64,000 bases of DNA from positions 186,001-250,000 of the forward strand of contig NZ_AULE01000024.1 in the NCBI RefSeq assembly GCF_000425125.1. Direction: 5' to 3'. The first letter of the stretch is position 1. Every line of letters begins with the position of its first letter. Positions 41,759-51,168 of this stretch are shown here, one piece after another. Below the pieces are notes generated by a model. It worked only from the letters and a program-made list of their open reading frames with translations. It was not told where the DNA came from and did no database searches. The stretch is from Paenibacillus taiwanensis DSM 18679. Its GTDB lineage: Bacteria > Bacillota > Bacilli > Paenibacillales > Paenibacillaceae. The position numbers and the translations under genes are program-made.

Positions 41759-42283
41759 ATGGGGAAAAGGAACAAAGTCGTCCAAATCGTCATTCTCGCA
41801 TTTATTGTTGTGCTTGGCGGTTCAGCGATCGGCGCTGCTTTATTTAAGTCTGAAGAAGTTCCTGTAGTTGGAAGTCGTGTCCCCGATATTAAGCTTCAGC
41901 AGTTGAATGGAGAGGTACGTACCTTGTCGGACCTCAAAGGTAAAGCCGTTGTGCTGAACTTTTGGGGCTCTTGGTGCGAGCCGTGCAAGCGGGAGATGCC
42001 TGCTCTGCAAAGTGCATATGACCAGTGGAAGAACAAAGGTGTAGACATTATAGGTGTTAACTATGGAGAAGATGAGTTGGTCGTTAACAACTTTGTCAGT
42101 CAAATGGGAGTTCATTTTCCGATGTGGCTAGATCGTAAGAAGACTGCCTCCAAAGCCTTTGGCATTCGTCCGCTGCCAACCACTTTTTTTGTAAACCCGG
42201 ATGGCAAAGTTCATGCGATCAAGCTTGGGGAGGTAACCGCTGAAGAGCTGGATACTTACATTAAGCAGATGATCGGATCTTAA
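41759..42283 (+). CDS. resA: Thiol-disulfide oxidoreductase ResA
   Basis: ResA is a membrane-anchored, extracytoplasmic thioredoxin-like protein that reduces apocytochrome c before haem attachment. The 174-residue protein has an N-terminal anchor (residues 8-28), the active site Cys73-Glu-Pro-Cys76 (GSWCEPCKREMP, the ResA-type CEPC) and the cis-Pro loop IRPLPTTFFV. It opens the resABCDE cluster. A TATAAT at 41676 may be its -10, but no -35 is clear. Confidence 0.94.
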   Translation: MGKRNKVVQIVILAFIVVLGGSAIGAALFKSEEVPVVGSRVPDIKLQQLNGEVRTLSDLKGKAVVLNFWGSWCEPCKREMPALQSAYDQWKNKGVDIIGVNYGEDELVVNNFVSQMGVHFPMWLDRKKTASKAFGIRPLPTTFFVNPDGKVHAIKLGEVTAEELDTYIKQMIGS

Positions 42284-42304
42284 GTTGCCAGGGAGGAGCA
42301 AATT

Positions 42305-43978
42305 GTGGTACTAACATCTTTTCAAAATACAAAATGTGAATGCGGCCATCAAAATGCAGTAGGTACTGTGCTGTGTGAAGCGTGTGGCAAGCCCTTGTAT
42401 GACGATGACAGCAATCATTCGATACTGGAGATGCGGTATGACGGGGTTGCGCGAAAGTCGCAAAAAGCAAGTCCTGGGCTCATCGATTCTGTCTGGAATT
42501 TTTTCTCTTCTGTCAAAATTGCTGTTATATTGATCGTCATCACGTTAGTTGGTTCTTCGCTTGGGACAATTTATCCTCAAGAGAGCCAATTTGTAAATGT
42601 GGATGCTTCACAATATTACAAAACTACTTACGGTACACTCGGTCATATTTACTATTTGTTAGGTTTGTCGCATACATACGAGTCATGGTGGTTTATTACG
42701 TTGCTAGTGATGATTGGTTCCTCCCTCGTTATTTGTAGTCTTGACAGGGTGCTTCCGCTTTATCGTGCGCTGCATAAGCAAAAGGTAAGGAAGCATGATC
42801 AATTTTTGAAACGGCAGCGTATCGTATATGAACACGAGTTAACGACAGATACAGAGCAGTGGCTGTCTGATACGGAGCAAGCATTACGAAAGAAAAGATA
42901 TCGCATCACCAAAAATGATGGCGCTTTAATGGCTGAAAAAAATCGTTTTAGCCGCTGGGGGCCTTATATTAACCATATTGGCCTAATTATATTTTTGCTC
43001 GCGGTGCTTGCCCGAAGTATTCCCGGATGGCATATGGAATATTATGCAGCCTTTCCGCAAGGGGAGCCGCGACCGATCCCGGACACCCCTTATTATTTAC
43101 AAAATGATCATTTTACAGTGGAATATTACAGCGATAAGGAAATGCCCGAACAGTTTGTGAAAGAAGGCAGAGTGATGCCAAAGCTGTTTGAGACAAAAGC
43201 AACCTTGTTCCGCTGTGTAAGCAACTGTGACGACCCTGTACTAGAGCCTAAGCTAGAGCAAGTGACAAAATACGATATTCGCGTTAATGACCCGTTTGAA
43301 TATGACGGTATACTGGCGTATCAGTATGACTTTGACTTGACTCCTAAGCTAATTTCCGTCAAGCCGATGCTAAAAGACCAGAAAACCGGACAATCATTCG
43401 GCTCTTTTGATGTGAAAATGTCCAATACCGAGACTCAGTATACAGTGGGGCCTTATACACTGGAGCTGAGGGAAAAGTATTTGGATTTTGCGCTTGATGA
43501 GAAGGGGACACCGATGACGAAGAGTCAGGAGCCAAATGCTCCAGCGTTTGTATTTGTCATTAAAGGTCCCAATCTTCCGGAAAGTGGCGAGCCCTATATG
43601 TATTTCCCACTTCAGAAAGATAAAGTTCGCTTTCAGGAAGAGGCCATTAATCGTGACATCATGAAGAAACTTCGGATTGAAGTAGCATCTATGAATGACG
43701 TATCCATCTCAGAATCAACCAGTTACTTAAATATTCGTAAAGATACAGCGATGCCGTTTGTATGGGTAGGAGCAACGATCAGTATGATCGGACTTGTTAT
43801 GGGCTTCTATTGGCAGCATCGTCGTATATGGATCAGAATTGAACATCAACAGTTGCTCCTTGGAGCGCATACGAATAAGAATTGGTTTGGATTACGTAAT
43901 GAAGTAGCTCGTATTTTGCAGGCTACACAATTAGAAGTGGACGCTAAGGCGATTGACCGTGGGGGGAATAAGGTGTGA
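42305..43978 (+). CDS. resB: Cytochrome c biogenesis protein ResB
   Basis: A 557-residue membrane protein of the system II cytochrome c synthase. The first 35 residues add a small Cys-rich segment (CECGHQ, then CEACGKP) that may bind zinc. Then come three membrane helices (SSVKIAVILIVITLVGSSLG, WWFITLLVMIGSSLVICSLD, YINHIGLIIFLLAVLARSIP), a large extracytoplasmic domain and a last helix near 480-500. With ResC it handles haem delivery and attachment. It starts at GTG 42305 after GGGAGGAG and overlaps resC by 4 nt. Confidence 0.93.
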   Translation: MVLTSFQNTKCECGHQNAVGTVLCEACGKPLYDDDSNHSILEMRYDGVARKSQKASPGLIDSVWNFFSSVKIAVILIVITLVGSSLGTIYPQESQFVNVDASQYYKTTYGTLGHIYYLLGLSHTYESWWFITLLVMIGSSLVICSLDRVLPLYRALHKQKVRKHDQFLKRQRIVYEHELTTDTEQWLSDTEQALRKKRYRITKNDGALMAEKNRFSRWGPYINHIGLIIFLLAVLARSIPGWHMEYYAAFPQGEPRPIPDTPYYLQNDHFTVEYYSDKEMPEQFVKEGRVMPKLFETKATLFRCVSNCDDPVLEPKLEQVTKYDIRVNDPFEYDGILAYQYDFDLTPKLISVKPMLKDQKTGQSFGSFDVKMSNTETQYTVGPYTLELREKYLDFALDEKGTPMTKSQEPNAPAFVFVIKGPNLPESGEPYMYFPLQKDKVRFQEEAINRDIMKKLRIEVASMNDVSISESTSYLNIRKDTAMPFVWVGATISMIGLVMGFYWQHRRIWIRIEHQQLLLGAHTNKNWFGLRNEVARILQATQLEVDAKAIDRGGNKV

Positions 43979-45228
43979 AGCTGTTATTGGAAATTAGTCA
44001 GGACGCATATCTAATTGCATTCTTCTTATTCTGTATTGCTTTTATTATGTTTGTATTTGCGATGGCTGGTCACAAGAAAAAGGCGAATCGCGTTGTACAC
44101 GAGCGCAGATGGGGAATAATTGCGTTTGTTATTACGCTAATTGGTCTAGCTGCACAGATCGTCTACTTTATTACACGCTGGATCGGTGGCGGACATATAC
44201 CCGTAAGTAATATGTACGAATTTATGTCTTTCCTGTCGATGATGATTATCGGTGCGTTTATTGTGATGTATCTTATTTATCGTTCTCCGGTGCTAGGGGT
44301 ATTTGCGGTGCCGCTTGCTTTCATTATTATGGCGTACGCTTCCGTATTTCCTAGTGAAGTGCAGCCTCTAATCCCACAACTAGATTCGGTATGGCTAAAA
44401 ATTCACGTGACGATGGTTGCGCTTGGCTACGCTTTTTTTGGCATCGGATTTATTGCCGGCTTAATGCACTTGATTCGGTGCGTCAATTGGGCACCCGATG
44501 CACCAAGAAAACCGCAGGTGTGGCTGGAAATGATTATGGTGCTGATCGTTGTCATTATCGGCTTTACGGCAGTAGTGTTCAGTTATCGTGGCGCGGGTTA
44601 TGAAGTGACAATCCATCAACGTGTCGAAGAAGTTGACAAGCAGGGCCAAATTAATAGTAAAATAGAATCAACTGTGTATACGATGCCGCCGCTTATAGCG
44701 CCATTGAACAGTGAGCCTGCAGACATTAATCCCCTGCTTGGCATCCAGCTGCCGTTAATGGAAGCGCCAGACTGGATGAAGGGTGTGCAAGCTGCTCGTA
44801 AGCTCAATACAACCGTCTGGTCCATTATAGGCGGCTTACTGTTATATGGGCTCATACGCCTTCTTATACGCAAGCCGATAGCGGAGAGAATTCAGCCGCT
44901 GCTGCGCGGGATGGACCCTGATGATCTGGATGAGATCAGTTATCGCTCCAATGCGATTGGTTTCCCTATTTTTACGCTTGGCGGATTAGTATTTGCGATG
45001 ATCTGGGCTCAGATTGCCTGGTCACGATTCTGGGCGTGGGACCCGAAGGAAGTGTGGGCGCTCATTACTTGGTTATGTTATAGTGCCTATTTACACCTTC
45101 GCTTGTCTCGAGGTTTCCAAGGAACGAGGTCTTCTTGGTTGTCCGTTATTGGGTTTATTATTGTAATGTTTACGCTGCTAGGGGTTAATCTTATTATTTC
45201 TGGTTTACATTCTTATGCAGGTGTATAG
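43975..45228 (+). CDS. resC: Cytochrome c biogenesis protein ResC (CcsA family)
   Basis: A 417-residue polytopic protein with about eight helices. It carries the haem-binding Trp-rich WWD-type motif WAWDPKEVWALITWL near residue 350, and conserved His residues (KIHVTMVALGYAFFGI, HSYAGV at the end). ResC with ResB forms the haem lyase of system II. GTG 43975 overlaps the resB stop by 4 nt, so translation is coupled. Confidence 0.94.
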   Translation: MKLLLEISQDAYLIAFFLFCIAFIMFVFAMAGHKKKANRVVHERRWGIIAFVITLIGLAAQIVYFITRWIGGGHIPVSNMYEFMSFLSMMIIGAFIVMYLIYRSPVLGVFAVPLAFIIMAYASVFPSEVQPLIPQLDSVWLKIHVTMVALGYAFFGIGFIAGLMHLIRCVNWAPDAPRKPQVWLEMIMVLIVVIIGFTAVVFSYRGAGYEVTIHQRVEEVDKQGQINSKIESTVYTMPPLIAPLNSEPADINPLLGIQLPLMEAPDWMKGVQAARKLNTTVWSIIGGLLLYGLIRLLIRKPIAERIQPLLRGMDPDDLDEISYRSNAIGFPIFTLGGLVFAMIWAQIAWSRFWAWDPKEVWALITWLCYSAYLHLRLSRGFQGTRSSWLSVIGFIIVMFTLLGVNLIISGLHSYAGV

Positions 45229-45294
45229 AGTAACCTGACTTATACTTAGAATACAACAATACACATGTTTTCGATCTGGAAAGGGGAATCGCGC

Positions 45295-46011
45295 ATGTCC
45301 GAACAAGTGAACCGCATCCTTGTGGTGGATGATGAGGAACGGATACGGCGTCTGCTAAAAATGTATCTGGAAAAAGAAGGGTTCGATATTGATGAGGCCG
45401 AAGATGGTGAGGAAGCGCTGCGTAAAGCAACCGGCGACGATTATGACCTGATTCTTCTTGACTTGATGCTGCCTGGTATCGATGGGATGGAAGTATGCAC
45501 TCGATTGCGCCAGGTTAAGGCCACACCAATCATCATGCTGACAGCCAAAGGGGAAGAGATGAACCGAGTTCAAGGGTTTGAAGTCGGGGCAGATGACTAT
45601 GTGGTGAAGCCATTTAGTCCTCGCGAGGTCATTTATCGTGTGAAAGCGGTTCTACGTCGTTCTTCAGCGACGGCTTTCTTGACCAATGATCCGAAGACAA
45701 GCAACAACATTGTGTTCCCGCATCTTATTATCGAGCACGATGCGCATCGTGTGTCTGCCGGAGGTCAGGAGATTAGTCTGACACCTAAGGAATATGAATT
45801 GCTTCATTATTTGGCAGTGTCGCCTGATAAAGTGTTCTCGCGGGAGGAACTGCTGAAAGACGTATGGAACTATGAATTTTTCGGTGACTTGCGGACAGTG
45901 GACACCCATGTGAAGCGCTTGCGTGAAAAGCTGAATAAAGTATCACCAGAAGCTGCATCCATGATTACAACCGTCTGGGGAGTCGGCTACAAACTAGAGG
46001 TGCCTAAATAA
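45295..46011 (+). CDS. resD: Redox response regulator ResD
   Basis: A 238-residue OmpR-family regulator. The receiver domain has acidic pocket residues VVDDEE, phospho-acceptor Asp56 (ILLDLMLPG), and Lys in DYVVKPFSPRE. The C-terminal winged helix includes LTPKEYELLHYLA and TVDTHVKRLREKL. ResD activates respiration, cytochrome biogenesis and nitrate/nitrite genes under oxygen limitation. The start is ATG 45295, after AAAGGGG; the longer frame from 45265 lacks a site. resE begins 1 nt after its stop. Confidence 0.94.
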   Translation: MSEQVNRILVVDDEERIRRLLKMYLEKEGFDIDEAEDGEEALRKATGDDYDLILLDLMLPGIDGMEVCTRLRQVKATPIIMLTAKGEEMNRVQGFEVGADDYVVKPFSPREVIYRVKAVLRRSSATAFLTNDPKTSNNIVFPHLIIEHDAHRVSAGGQEISLTPKEYELLHYLAVSPDKVFSREELLKDVWNYEFFGDLRTVDTHVKRLREKLNKVSPEAASMITTVWGVGYKLEVPK

Positions 46012-46012
46012 C

Positions 46013-47458
46013 GTGAAATTTTGGCGCAGTGTTGTTGGGAAGTTGTGGATGACCATTATTGGTCTTGTTGCGTGTATACTGCTTATTTTAGGTTTTTACT
46101 TATTGCCGTATATTGACAGTAACTTTACACATCCGAATGATATCAAGCAGCTATTTGTCTATACGGGCATTATCGGATTTTCGTTAACGACGTTTTTTGC
46201 TTTTTTTCTGTTTACGAAAATTACACAACCGCTTCGACAATTAAAGCAAGCTGCGGATACGATTCGTCAAGGCAAGTATTCATCACGAGTAACGATACGT
46301 TCCTCGGATGAGCTTGGCGAGTTGTCCAGCACGTTTAATCATATGGCGGAGGAACTTAATTTTTTGATTCAGGATTTGCATCAAGAGAAAGAGCATCTGT
46401 TTAGTATTTTAAGAAGTATGACGGACGCAGTCATTACGTTTGATGCAAATGGGAATGTTTTGTTGGCCAATCCGCATGGTCAGGCAAACTTATCCTCATG
46501 GAATGCCATTGAATGGGATGATTTTGAGGATGATCAGCCTGCATCTGCCGTACCAGGCCCGCTGCGAAGACTCTACCTTAAAGTGTTATCCGAAGCCGTT
46601 GAAGTGACGGAGCGGGTTCATGTTCAGAAGGAAGTCTGGTCTGTCGTGATGGGACCGTTGTACAATGCGAATCGTGTTCGTGGTGTTGTGGCAGTGCTGC
46701 GGAATGTAACGGAAGAGGTGCGCTTAGAGAAGCTGCGCAAAGATTTTGTTGCGAATGTGTCTCATGAAATTCGTACGCCGCTCTCTATGCTTCAAGGTTA
46801 CAGCGAGGCGCTGTTGGACGATATTGCAGCCACGCCGGAAGAACGTCAGGAATTGGTACAAGTGATTCATGATGAGTCTTTACGGATGGGCAGATTGGTA
46901 AAGGATTTGCTCGATTTGGCTCGAATGGAAGCCGGACATATACATTTGCACTGGGCGGAAGTGGATACTAACGAGCTAGTCCAGCGTGTTGTACGTAAAT
47001 ATGCCGTTATTGCCAAGGAGCGGGGGATTCCGATTTCCGCTATATGTGAAGCGGAACCTTCCATTTTGCCTTCGGCAGATGAAGATCGGTTGGAGCAGGT
47101 ACTCACGAACTTACTGGACAATGCGTTAAGGCACTCACAAGCAGATCAAGCGATTGTAATCCGAACGTTGCGGTTAAGCGAAGGCAAAGAGGAACGGCTC
47201 TGGATTCATGTGGAGGATCACGGACAAGGGATCCCGCATGAGGATATTCCTTACGTATTCGAACGATTCTACAAGGCTGACAAAGCAAGAACGAGGGCAG
47301 GGACAACAGGGACAGGTCTTGGCTTAGCTATTGTCAAAAACATCGTTGAAGCTCATGAGGGTACGATTCAGGTGAGCAGTTCATTTGGCTATGGAACGAC
47401 CTTCTCTATTGGTATACCGGTCAGACAAAGGCCTATGCTGTTGGAACGCGATTCATAA
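46013..47458 (+). CDS. resE: Redox sensor histidine kinase ResE
   Basis: A 481-residue membrane kinase, partner of ResD. Two membrane helices (about 12-33 and 49-70) frame a very short extracytoplasmic loop of about 15 residues, unlike the longer loop I recall for Bacillus ResE. Then come HAMP (ITQPLRQLKQAADTI), PAS (about 130-235), the dimerisation helix with His251 (NVSHEIRTPLSML) and the ATPase domain (N-box LTNLLDNALRHS, VEDHGQGIP, GTGLGLAIVK). Starts at GTG 46013 and ends at a strong terminator. Confidence 0.93.
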   Translation: MKFWRSVVGKLWMTIIGLVACILLILGFYLLPYIDSNFTHPNDIKQLFVYTGIIGFSLTTFFAFFLFTKITQPLRQLKQAADTIRQGKYSSRVTIRSSDELGELSSTFNHMAEELNFLIQDLHQEKEHLFSILRSMTDAVITFDANGNVLLANPHGQANLSSWNAIEWDDFEDDQPASAVPGPLRRLYLKVLSEAVEVTERVHVQKEVWSVVMGPLYNANRVRGVVAVLRNVTEEVRLEKLRKDFVANVSHEIRTPLSMLQGYSEALLDDIAATPEERQELVQVIHDESLRMGRLVKDLLDLARMEAGHIHLHWAEVDTNELVQRVVRKYAVIAKERGIPISAICEAEPSILPSADEDRLEQVLTNLLDNALRHSQADQAIVIRTLRLSEGKEERLWIHVEDHGQGIPHEDIPYVFERFYKADKARTRAGTTGTGLGLAIVKNIVEAHEGTIQVSSSFGYGTTFSIGIPVRQRPMLLERDS

Positions 47459-47472
47459 TATTTAATAATCAT

Positions 47473-47517
47473 GTGGCTGGCTGGAAAACGTTCTCCGTTT
47501 TCTGACCAGCCATTTTG
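47473..47517 (+). terminator. Terminator of the res cluster
   Basis: TGGCTGG-C-TGGAAAACG pairs with CGTTTTCTGA-CCAGCCA, followed by TTTTG. The rest of the interval up to 47655 shows no gene. Confidence 0.82.
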
Positions 47518-47654
47518 TTGAATAAAGGGAATTAAGAAGACAGATTAAAGGAGCTTACGACATATATATCAGTCCAAGACATAAATGTGTGGTTGTCTGC
47601 GCGAAGGAAATTGTCTACTGTCGAGGGCTGGACAGTGAGATCAGGTGGAGACGC

Positions 47655-47684
47655 AAAATGACGTCTGCCGTTGGCAGACGTCAT
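47655..47684 (-). terminator. Terminator of serA
   Basis: A perfect 12-bp stem (ATGACGTCTGCC with GGCAGACGTCAT) and a 3-nt loop; on the minus strand it is followed by TTTTGCG. Confidence 0.82.
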
Positions 47685-47738
47685 AATATAAGTGTAAATC
47701 TTGTTGCTTGTGAAACAATGGTGGCTTAGCGTATTCTG

Positions 47739-49328
47739 TTATACAAAAAGGATTTCTTTTGCTTTGTTTATGTCAGCTATGCCTTTTAATTTGGCCATTA
47801 CATCTTGAGGAACAACACGATCGACAGCTAGTACCATAATTGCCGAGCCGCCGACGATTTTACGTCCAACCTGCATCGTCGCGATGTTAATGTCATTTGT
47901 GCCGAGCAGGGACCCTACATAACCAATCATGCCTGGCTTGTCGTTATGTTTGATCAACAGCAAATGACCTTCTGGTGCCACATCAACTGGGTATTTATCG
48001 ATTTGAACGATTCGTTCGCCATATCCATTCAGCAGTGTTCCGGCTACGAGACGTTCTTCTTCGTTTGTACGAAGCGTAACGGTAAGCAAATTCGTAAAGC
48101 CTTTAGCCACATGAGATTTTTGAACGATAATATTAATATCCCGAACTTTAGCGAGGTGCATCGAGTTCACGATATTGACATCAGAACCTAGATGCTGCTG
48201 CAACACGCCTTTTACGATGTAACGTGTAAGAGGTTGCGTATCCACCTCGGCCAAGTCACCTGAGTAATTTACAACAATTTCTAAAAGGGCGCCCTTAGAC
48301 ATTTGAGCCGCAAATTGACCAAGCTTCAAACCGAGATTAAAGTAAGGCTGAATTTTGTTCATCACTGTAGCTGGTACGGGCGGCATATTCACCGCATTTT
48401 TAAACGGCTGATCCCGTAAAATATGCAAAACTTGCTCCGACACGTCAATGGCTACATTTTCTTGGGCCTCTACAGTGGAAGCACCAAGATGAGGAGTTAC
48501 AATGACTTTCGGATGAGTCAGGAATGGATGATCTGGAGCCGGTGGCTCTACCTCAAACACGTCAAATGCTGCGCCAGCTACAATTCCTTCGTCAATCGCT
48601 TCAACGAGTGCAATTTCATCTATAATACCACCGCGTGCACAGTTAATAATTCGCATACCACGTTTCATCACCTCAAATTGTGGGCGTGCTATCATGTGTT
48701 TGGTTTCAGGTGTGAGTGGTGTGTGTACAGTAATAAAGTCAGCCTGACGAATAATTTCGTCAACACTGCCGAGCTTTACGCCAAGCTTCTCCGCACGCTC
48801 GTCTGTCATAAACGGATCAAAACCTATAATTTCCATGCCGAATGCTTTAGCGCGTTTAGCGACTTCGCTGCCGATTCTGCCCATACCTAGTACGCCGAGC
48901 GTCTTATTGCGCAGCTCTACACCTAAGAAGCTTTTGCGGTCCCAAACCCCATTGATTGTTTTGGCATATGCTTGAGGGATATGTCGAGAGAGGGCCATCA
49001 TCATCGCAAATGCATGTTCACATGTCGTAATTGTATTGCCGTCTGGTGCGTTGATTACAATAATTCCACGTTGTGTTGCCGCCTCCAAATTAATGTTGTC
49101 TACCCCTACGCCTGCACGACCAATAACTTTCAGTTTTTTTCCGGCTTCCATAATTCGCGGTGTCACTTTTGTTTGGCTGCGTACGAGCAGCGCATCATAA
49201 TCGCCAATGATGTTAATCAGTTCATCCTCGGTCAAGCCAGAATTTTTGTCAACCTTAACATCTGGTGCATCCATGAGCAGTTGAATCCCGAAATCGCTAA
49301 TTGGGTCCGACACTAAAACTTTAAACAT
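47739..49328 (-). CDS. serA: D-3-phosphoglycerate dehydrogenase
   Basis: SerA oxidises 3-phosphoglycerate, the first step of serine synthesis. The 529-residue protein has the long three-domain form. The NAD domain contains LGVLGMGRIGSEVAKRA, catalytic RGGIIDE and the acid-base His in VTPHLGAS. An intervening (ASB) domain follows from about residue 320 and a C-terminal ACT domain from about 450 (HNDKPGMIGYVGSLLG), a usual site of serine feedback. The start is ATG 49328, after GGGAGGAATTC; the frame extends 8 codons upstream through the ribosome binding site. A T-box leader precedes it. Confidence 0.95.
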   Translation of the reverse strand: MFKVLVSDPISDFGIQLLMDAPDVKVDKNSGLTEDELINIIGDYDALLVRSQTKVTPRIMEAGKKLKVIGRAGVGVDNINLEAATQRGIIVINAPDGNTITTCEHAFAMMMALSRHIPQAYAKTINGVWDRKSFLGVELRNKTLGVLGMGRIGSEVAKRAKAFGMEIIGFDPFMTDERAEKLGVKLGSVDEIIRQADFITVHTPLTPETKHMIARPQFEVMKRGMRIINCARGGIIDEIALVEAIDEGIVAGAAFDVFEVEPPAPDHPFLTHPKVIVTPHLGASTVEAQENVAIDVSEQVLHILRDQPFKNAVNMPPVPATVMNKIQPYFNLGLKLGQFAAQMSKGALLEIVVNYSGDLAEVDTQPLTRYIVKGVLQQHLGSDVNIVNSMHLAKVRDINIIVQKSHVAKGFTNLLTVTLRTNEEERLVAGTLLNGYGERIVQIDKYPVDVAPEGHLLLIKHNDKPGMIGYVGSLLGTNDINIATMQVGRKIVGGSAIMVLAVDRVVPQDVMAKLKGIADINKAKEILFV

Positions 49329-49502
49329 GTGAATTCCTCCCTCAATCTCCATTAATAATGTTGTCTTTACAGACAGTTAGATCAATCTCATTACGAGATT
49401 ATTCACAAATAAAAGACCGCGTTAATGCGCTAAAACCATTGCTTGTTACAGGTTGCGAGAAGCTGCAAATCGATGCACTTTTCTTGTTTATACCTAAAAT
49501 TT

Positions 49503-49787
49503 AAGCAAAAAAACTCCCATCCACATACTACTGCCGTAGTAAGGGACGAGAGTTGGATTCGTGGTACCACCCTAATTCGCTGCGCATTCGCATGAGCAGC
49601 CTTGTCATCTCCGTAGAGACGATAAACGTTAACGGGTTCTAACCGACTATGCCTACTACTAAATTCAGCATAATAACTCAGGAATGCTGGAACATAACTT
49701 TCCGCCGCCGATTCGCACCTACCATCGGCTCTCTGAAGACTTCCAAAGTCTGTTCTTTTCCTTCAATGTTGTTCGAGTCATGAAATT
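49503..49787 (-). promoter_or_regulatory. T-box leader upstream of serA
   Basis: On the minus strand the T-box sequence AGGGTGGTACCACG (plus 49560-49573) is followed by a terminator hairpin (49511-49555, ending in a T-run). Further upstream are the distal stem I elements (GAGAGCCGATGG, AGGTGCGAATCGGC). Uncharged tRNA should favour antitermination. Serine is expected from the gene controlled; an AGC triplet at plus 49686-49688 is a possible specifier, but I could not fold stem I well enough to be sure. Between the leader and serA, 49329-49502 holds no gene. Confidence 0.9.
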
Positions 49788-49793
49788 TTACTT

Positions 49794-49822
49794 AATGTAA
49801 CACGGTTCTTTACAACTGTCAA
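49794..49822 (-). promoter_or_regulatory. Promoter of the serA T-box transcript
   Basis: On the minus strand: TTGACA, a 17-nt spacer and TACATT, ending about 7 nt before the leader. The 49823-50056 interval behind it is AT-rich and shows no gene. Confidence 0.75.
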
Positions 49823-50056
49823 TACTTTTAAACACGAATAATATTAATTTAGTTATTGTTAAATGTTCATGTTTTGAGGGATTATACTACAAATTTGAGC
49901 TCTAGCCTTCACAAAATATTAAAAAATACGTTTAATCCAGCTGTATCCTATTTATTAGAAATACCCCTTGATTGTAGGGAGCCCCACTAATTACAAGGGG
50001 TGTAGTTGAATACTGGCTAAACATTTTGTTAGGATAAGATAGGGTATGAATCGTCT

Positions 50057-50968
50057 TTATTCTACAAACATCGGCAGCAGCGGGATGTTGTCCATTTGGT
50101 ACAGCTTACCCTTTACTCGGCTGTAGTCCTGTGCATGAACACTATTTGTTGACAACAACTGCTTAATGGTAAGATCAACGCTTTTTTTGTTAGCCGCTGC
50201 GCTGGAGCGACTTGCCTGTTTCGTGAATTGATCCAGTCTAGCCGTTAAGTCTTGAGGCAGATACGGTTTAATTACTCCCTGATGGTACAAGTAGTCAGCT
50301 ATGTATTTATTTTTGGCAGCGAATGAACTGGCTTGCCATTGCTCAAGACTTGCTTTGCTCTTGAGACTAGGCTGCTTAATCGTATCATCCTGTGTTCTGC
50401 TCCACACAAGCATCGATGAATAATACTGCTGCTGACCCTTTAGCGCTAACTTCATCGCTTCTTTGATCGGAGTCTGCTGCTGTATGTGGGCTGCATCGAG
50501 CTTGCTGTTCTGCTGGCTCGAAGTTCTTATAATCTGTTTCAGCCCATCATGAAACCGTAAAAGGCTGGCAGCATAATTAGCTTGAGCAAGTGTAAGATCA
50601 GTAGCGTCCTTTGGCAAGGCGACTAGTGTAATTCGTTTGTAATGTTCTTGTGCCGTATGTTGTAGTTTAGATAATGAATCAACAGCGTTATGGTGATTTG
50701 AAGATAATTTAGCAAGCGTGTCGAACCAACGGATTTCAAATTCACGATAAGGCCAAAATACGTTATGATAAAATGAGACCAGGTCCTGCTGCTCGTACTT
50801 TCCAGGGTGGCTTTCAGCATACCATTGTTGCATCTGTTTACTGTACTTATCTTCTGTTTGATCGGTGCCGTACTTAACACCGTAGAAAAAAGCTGCAATA
50901 CATAGAATAAGCGTGAACAGAAAGCTCATGCTGAATAAAAATTGCATTTTTGTCGGATTCCGGTTCAT
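50057..50968 (-). CDS. Membrane-anchored protein, unknown
   Basis: A 303-residue protein with one N-terminal membrane helix (QFLFSMSFLFTLILCIAAFF), followed by a predicted extracytoplasmic, largely alpha-helical domain rich in Gln and Ser (for example WYAESHPGKYEQQDLVSFY and AANKKSVDLTIKQLLST). No catalytic motif is recognised. It is transcribed away from the CPBP gene and has an AAAAGGAGAGG ribosome binding site. It is probably lineage-restricted. Confidence 0.7.
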   Translation of the reverse strand: MNRNPTKMQFLFSMSFLFTLILCIAAFFYGVKYGTDQTEDKYSKQMQQWYAESHPGKYEQQDLVSFYHNVFWPYREFEIRWFDTLAKLSSNHHNAVDSLSKLQHTAQEHYKRITLVALPKDATDLTLAQANYAASLLRFHDGLKQIIRTSSQQNSKLDAAHIQQQTPIKEAMKLALKGQQQYYSSMLVWSRTQDDTIKQPSLKSKASLEQWQASSFAAKNKYIADYLYHQGVIKPYLPQDLTARLDQFTKQASRSSAAANKKSVDLTIKQLLSTNSVHAQDYSRVKGKLYQMDNIPLLPMFVE

Positions 50969-51168
50969 TATACCTCTCCTTTTGCACGTTTCGTAGGAAC
51001 AATGTCTTATTTTTTAAGGAATACTACGAAGCGAGAACATCAAATGTAGTATGTACTAGGTATATCGGCTCATTCCTGACATAAGTATAGGGCAAAAATG
51101 AGAGAATTGGAAACAGAATTAACAGGGATGATGTTTTCCAATTACATCAAACATTGGGTAGGGATGAG

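Noticed and set aside
41626-41847. ORF of 73 codons between rluB and resA
   Set aside because: Runs into resA in another frame, with no ribosome binding site or domain.
48423-48890. Open frame of 155 codons antisense to serA
   Set aside because: Shadow of serA; composition (many Cys, His, Tyr, Asn) is typical of reverse-strand translation.
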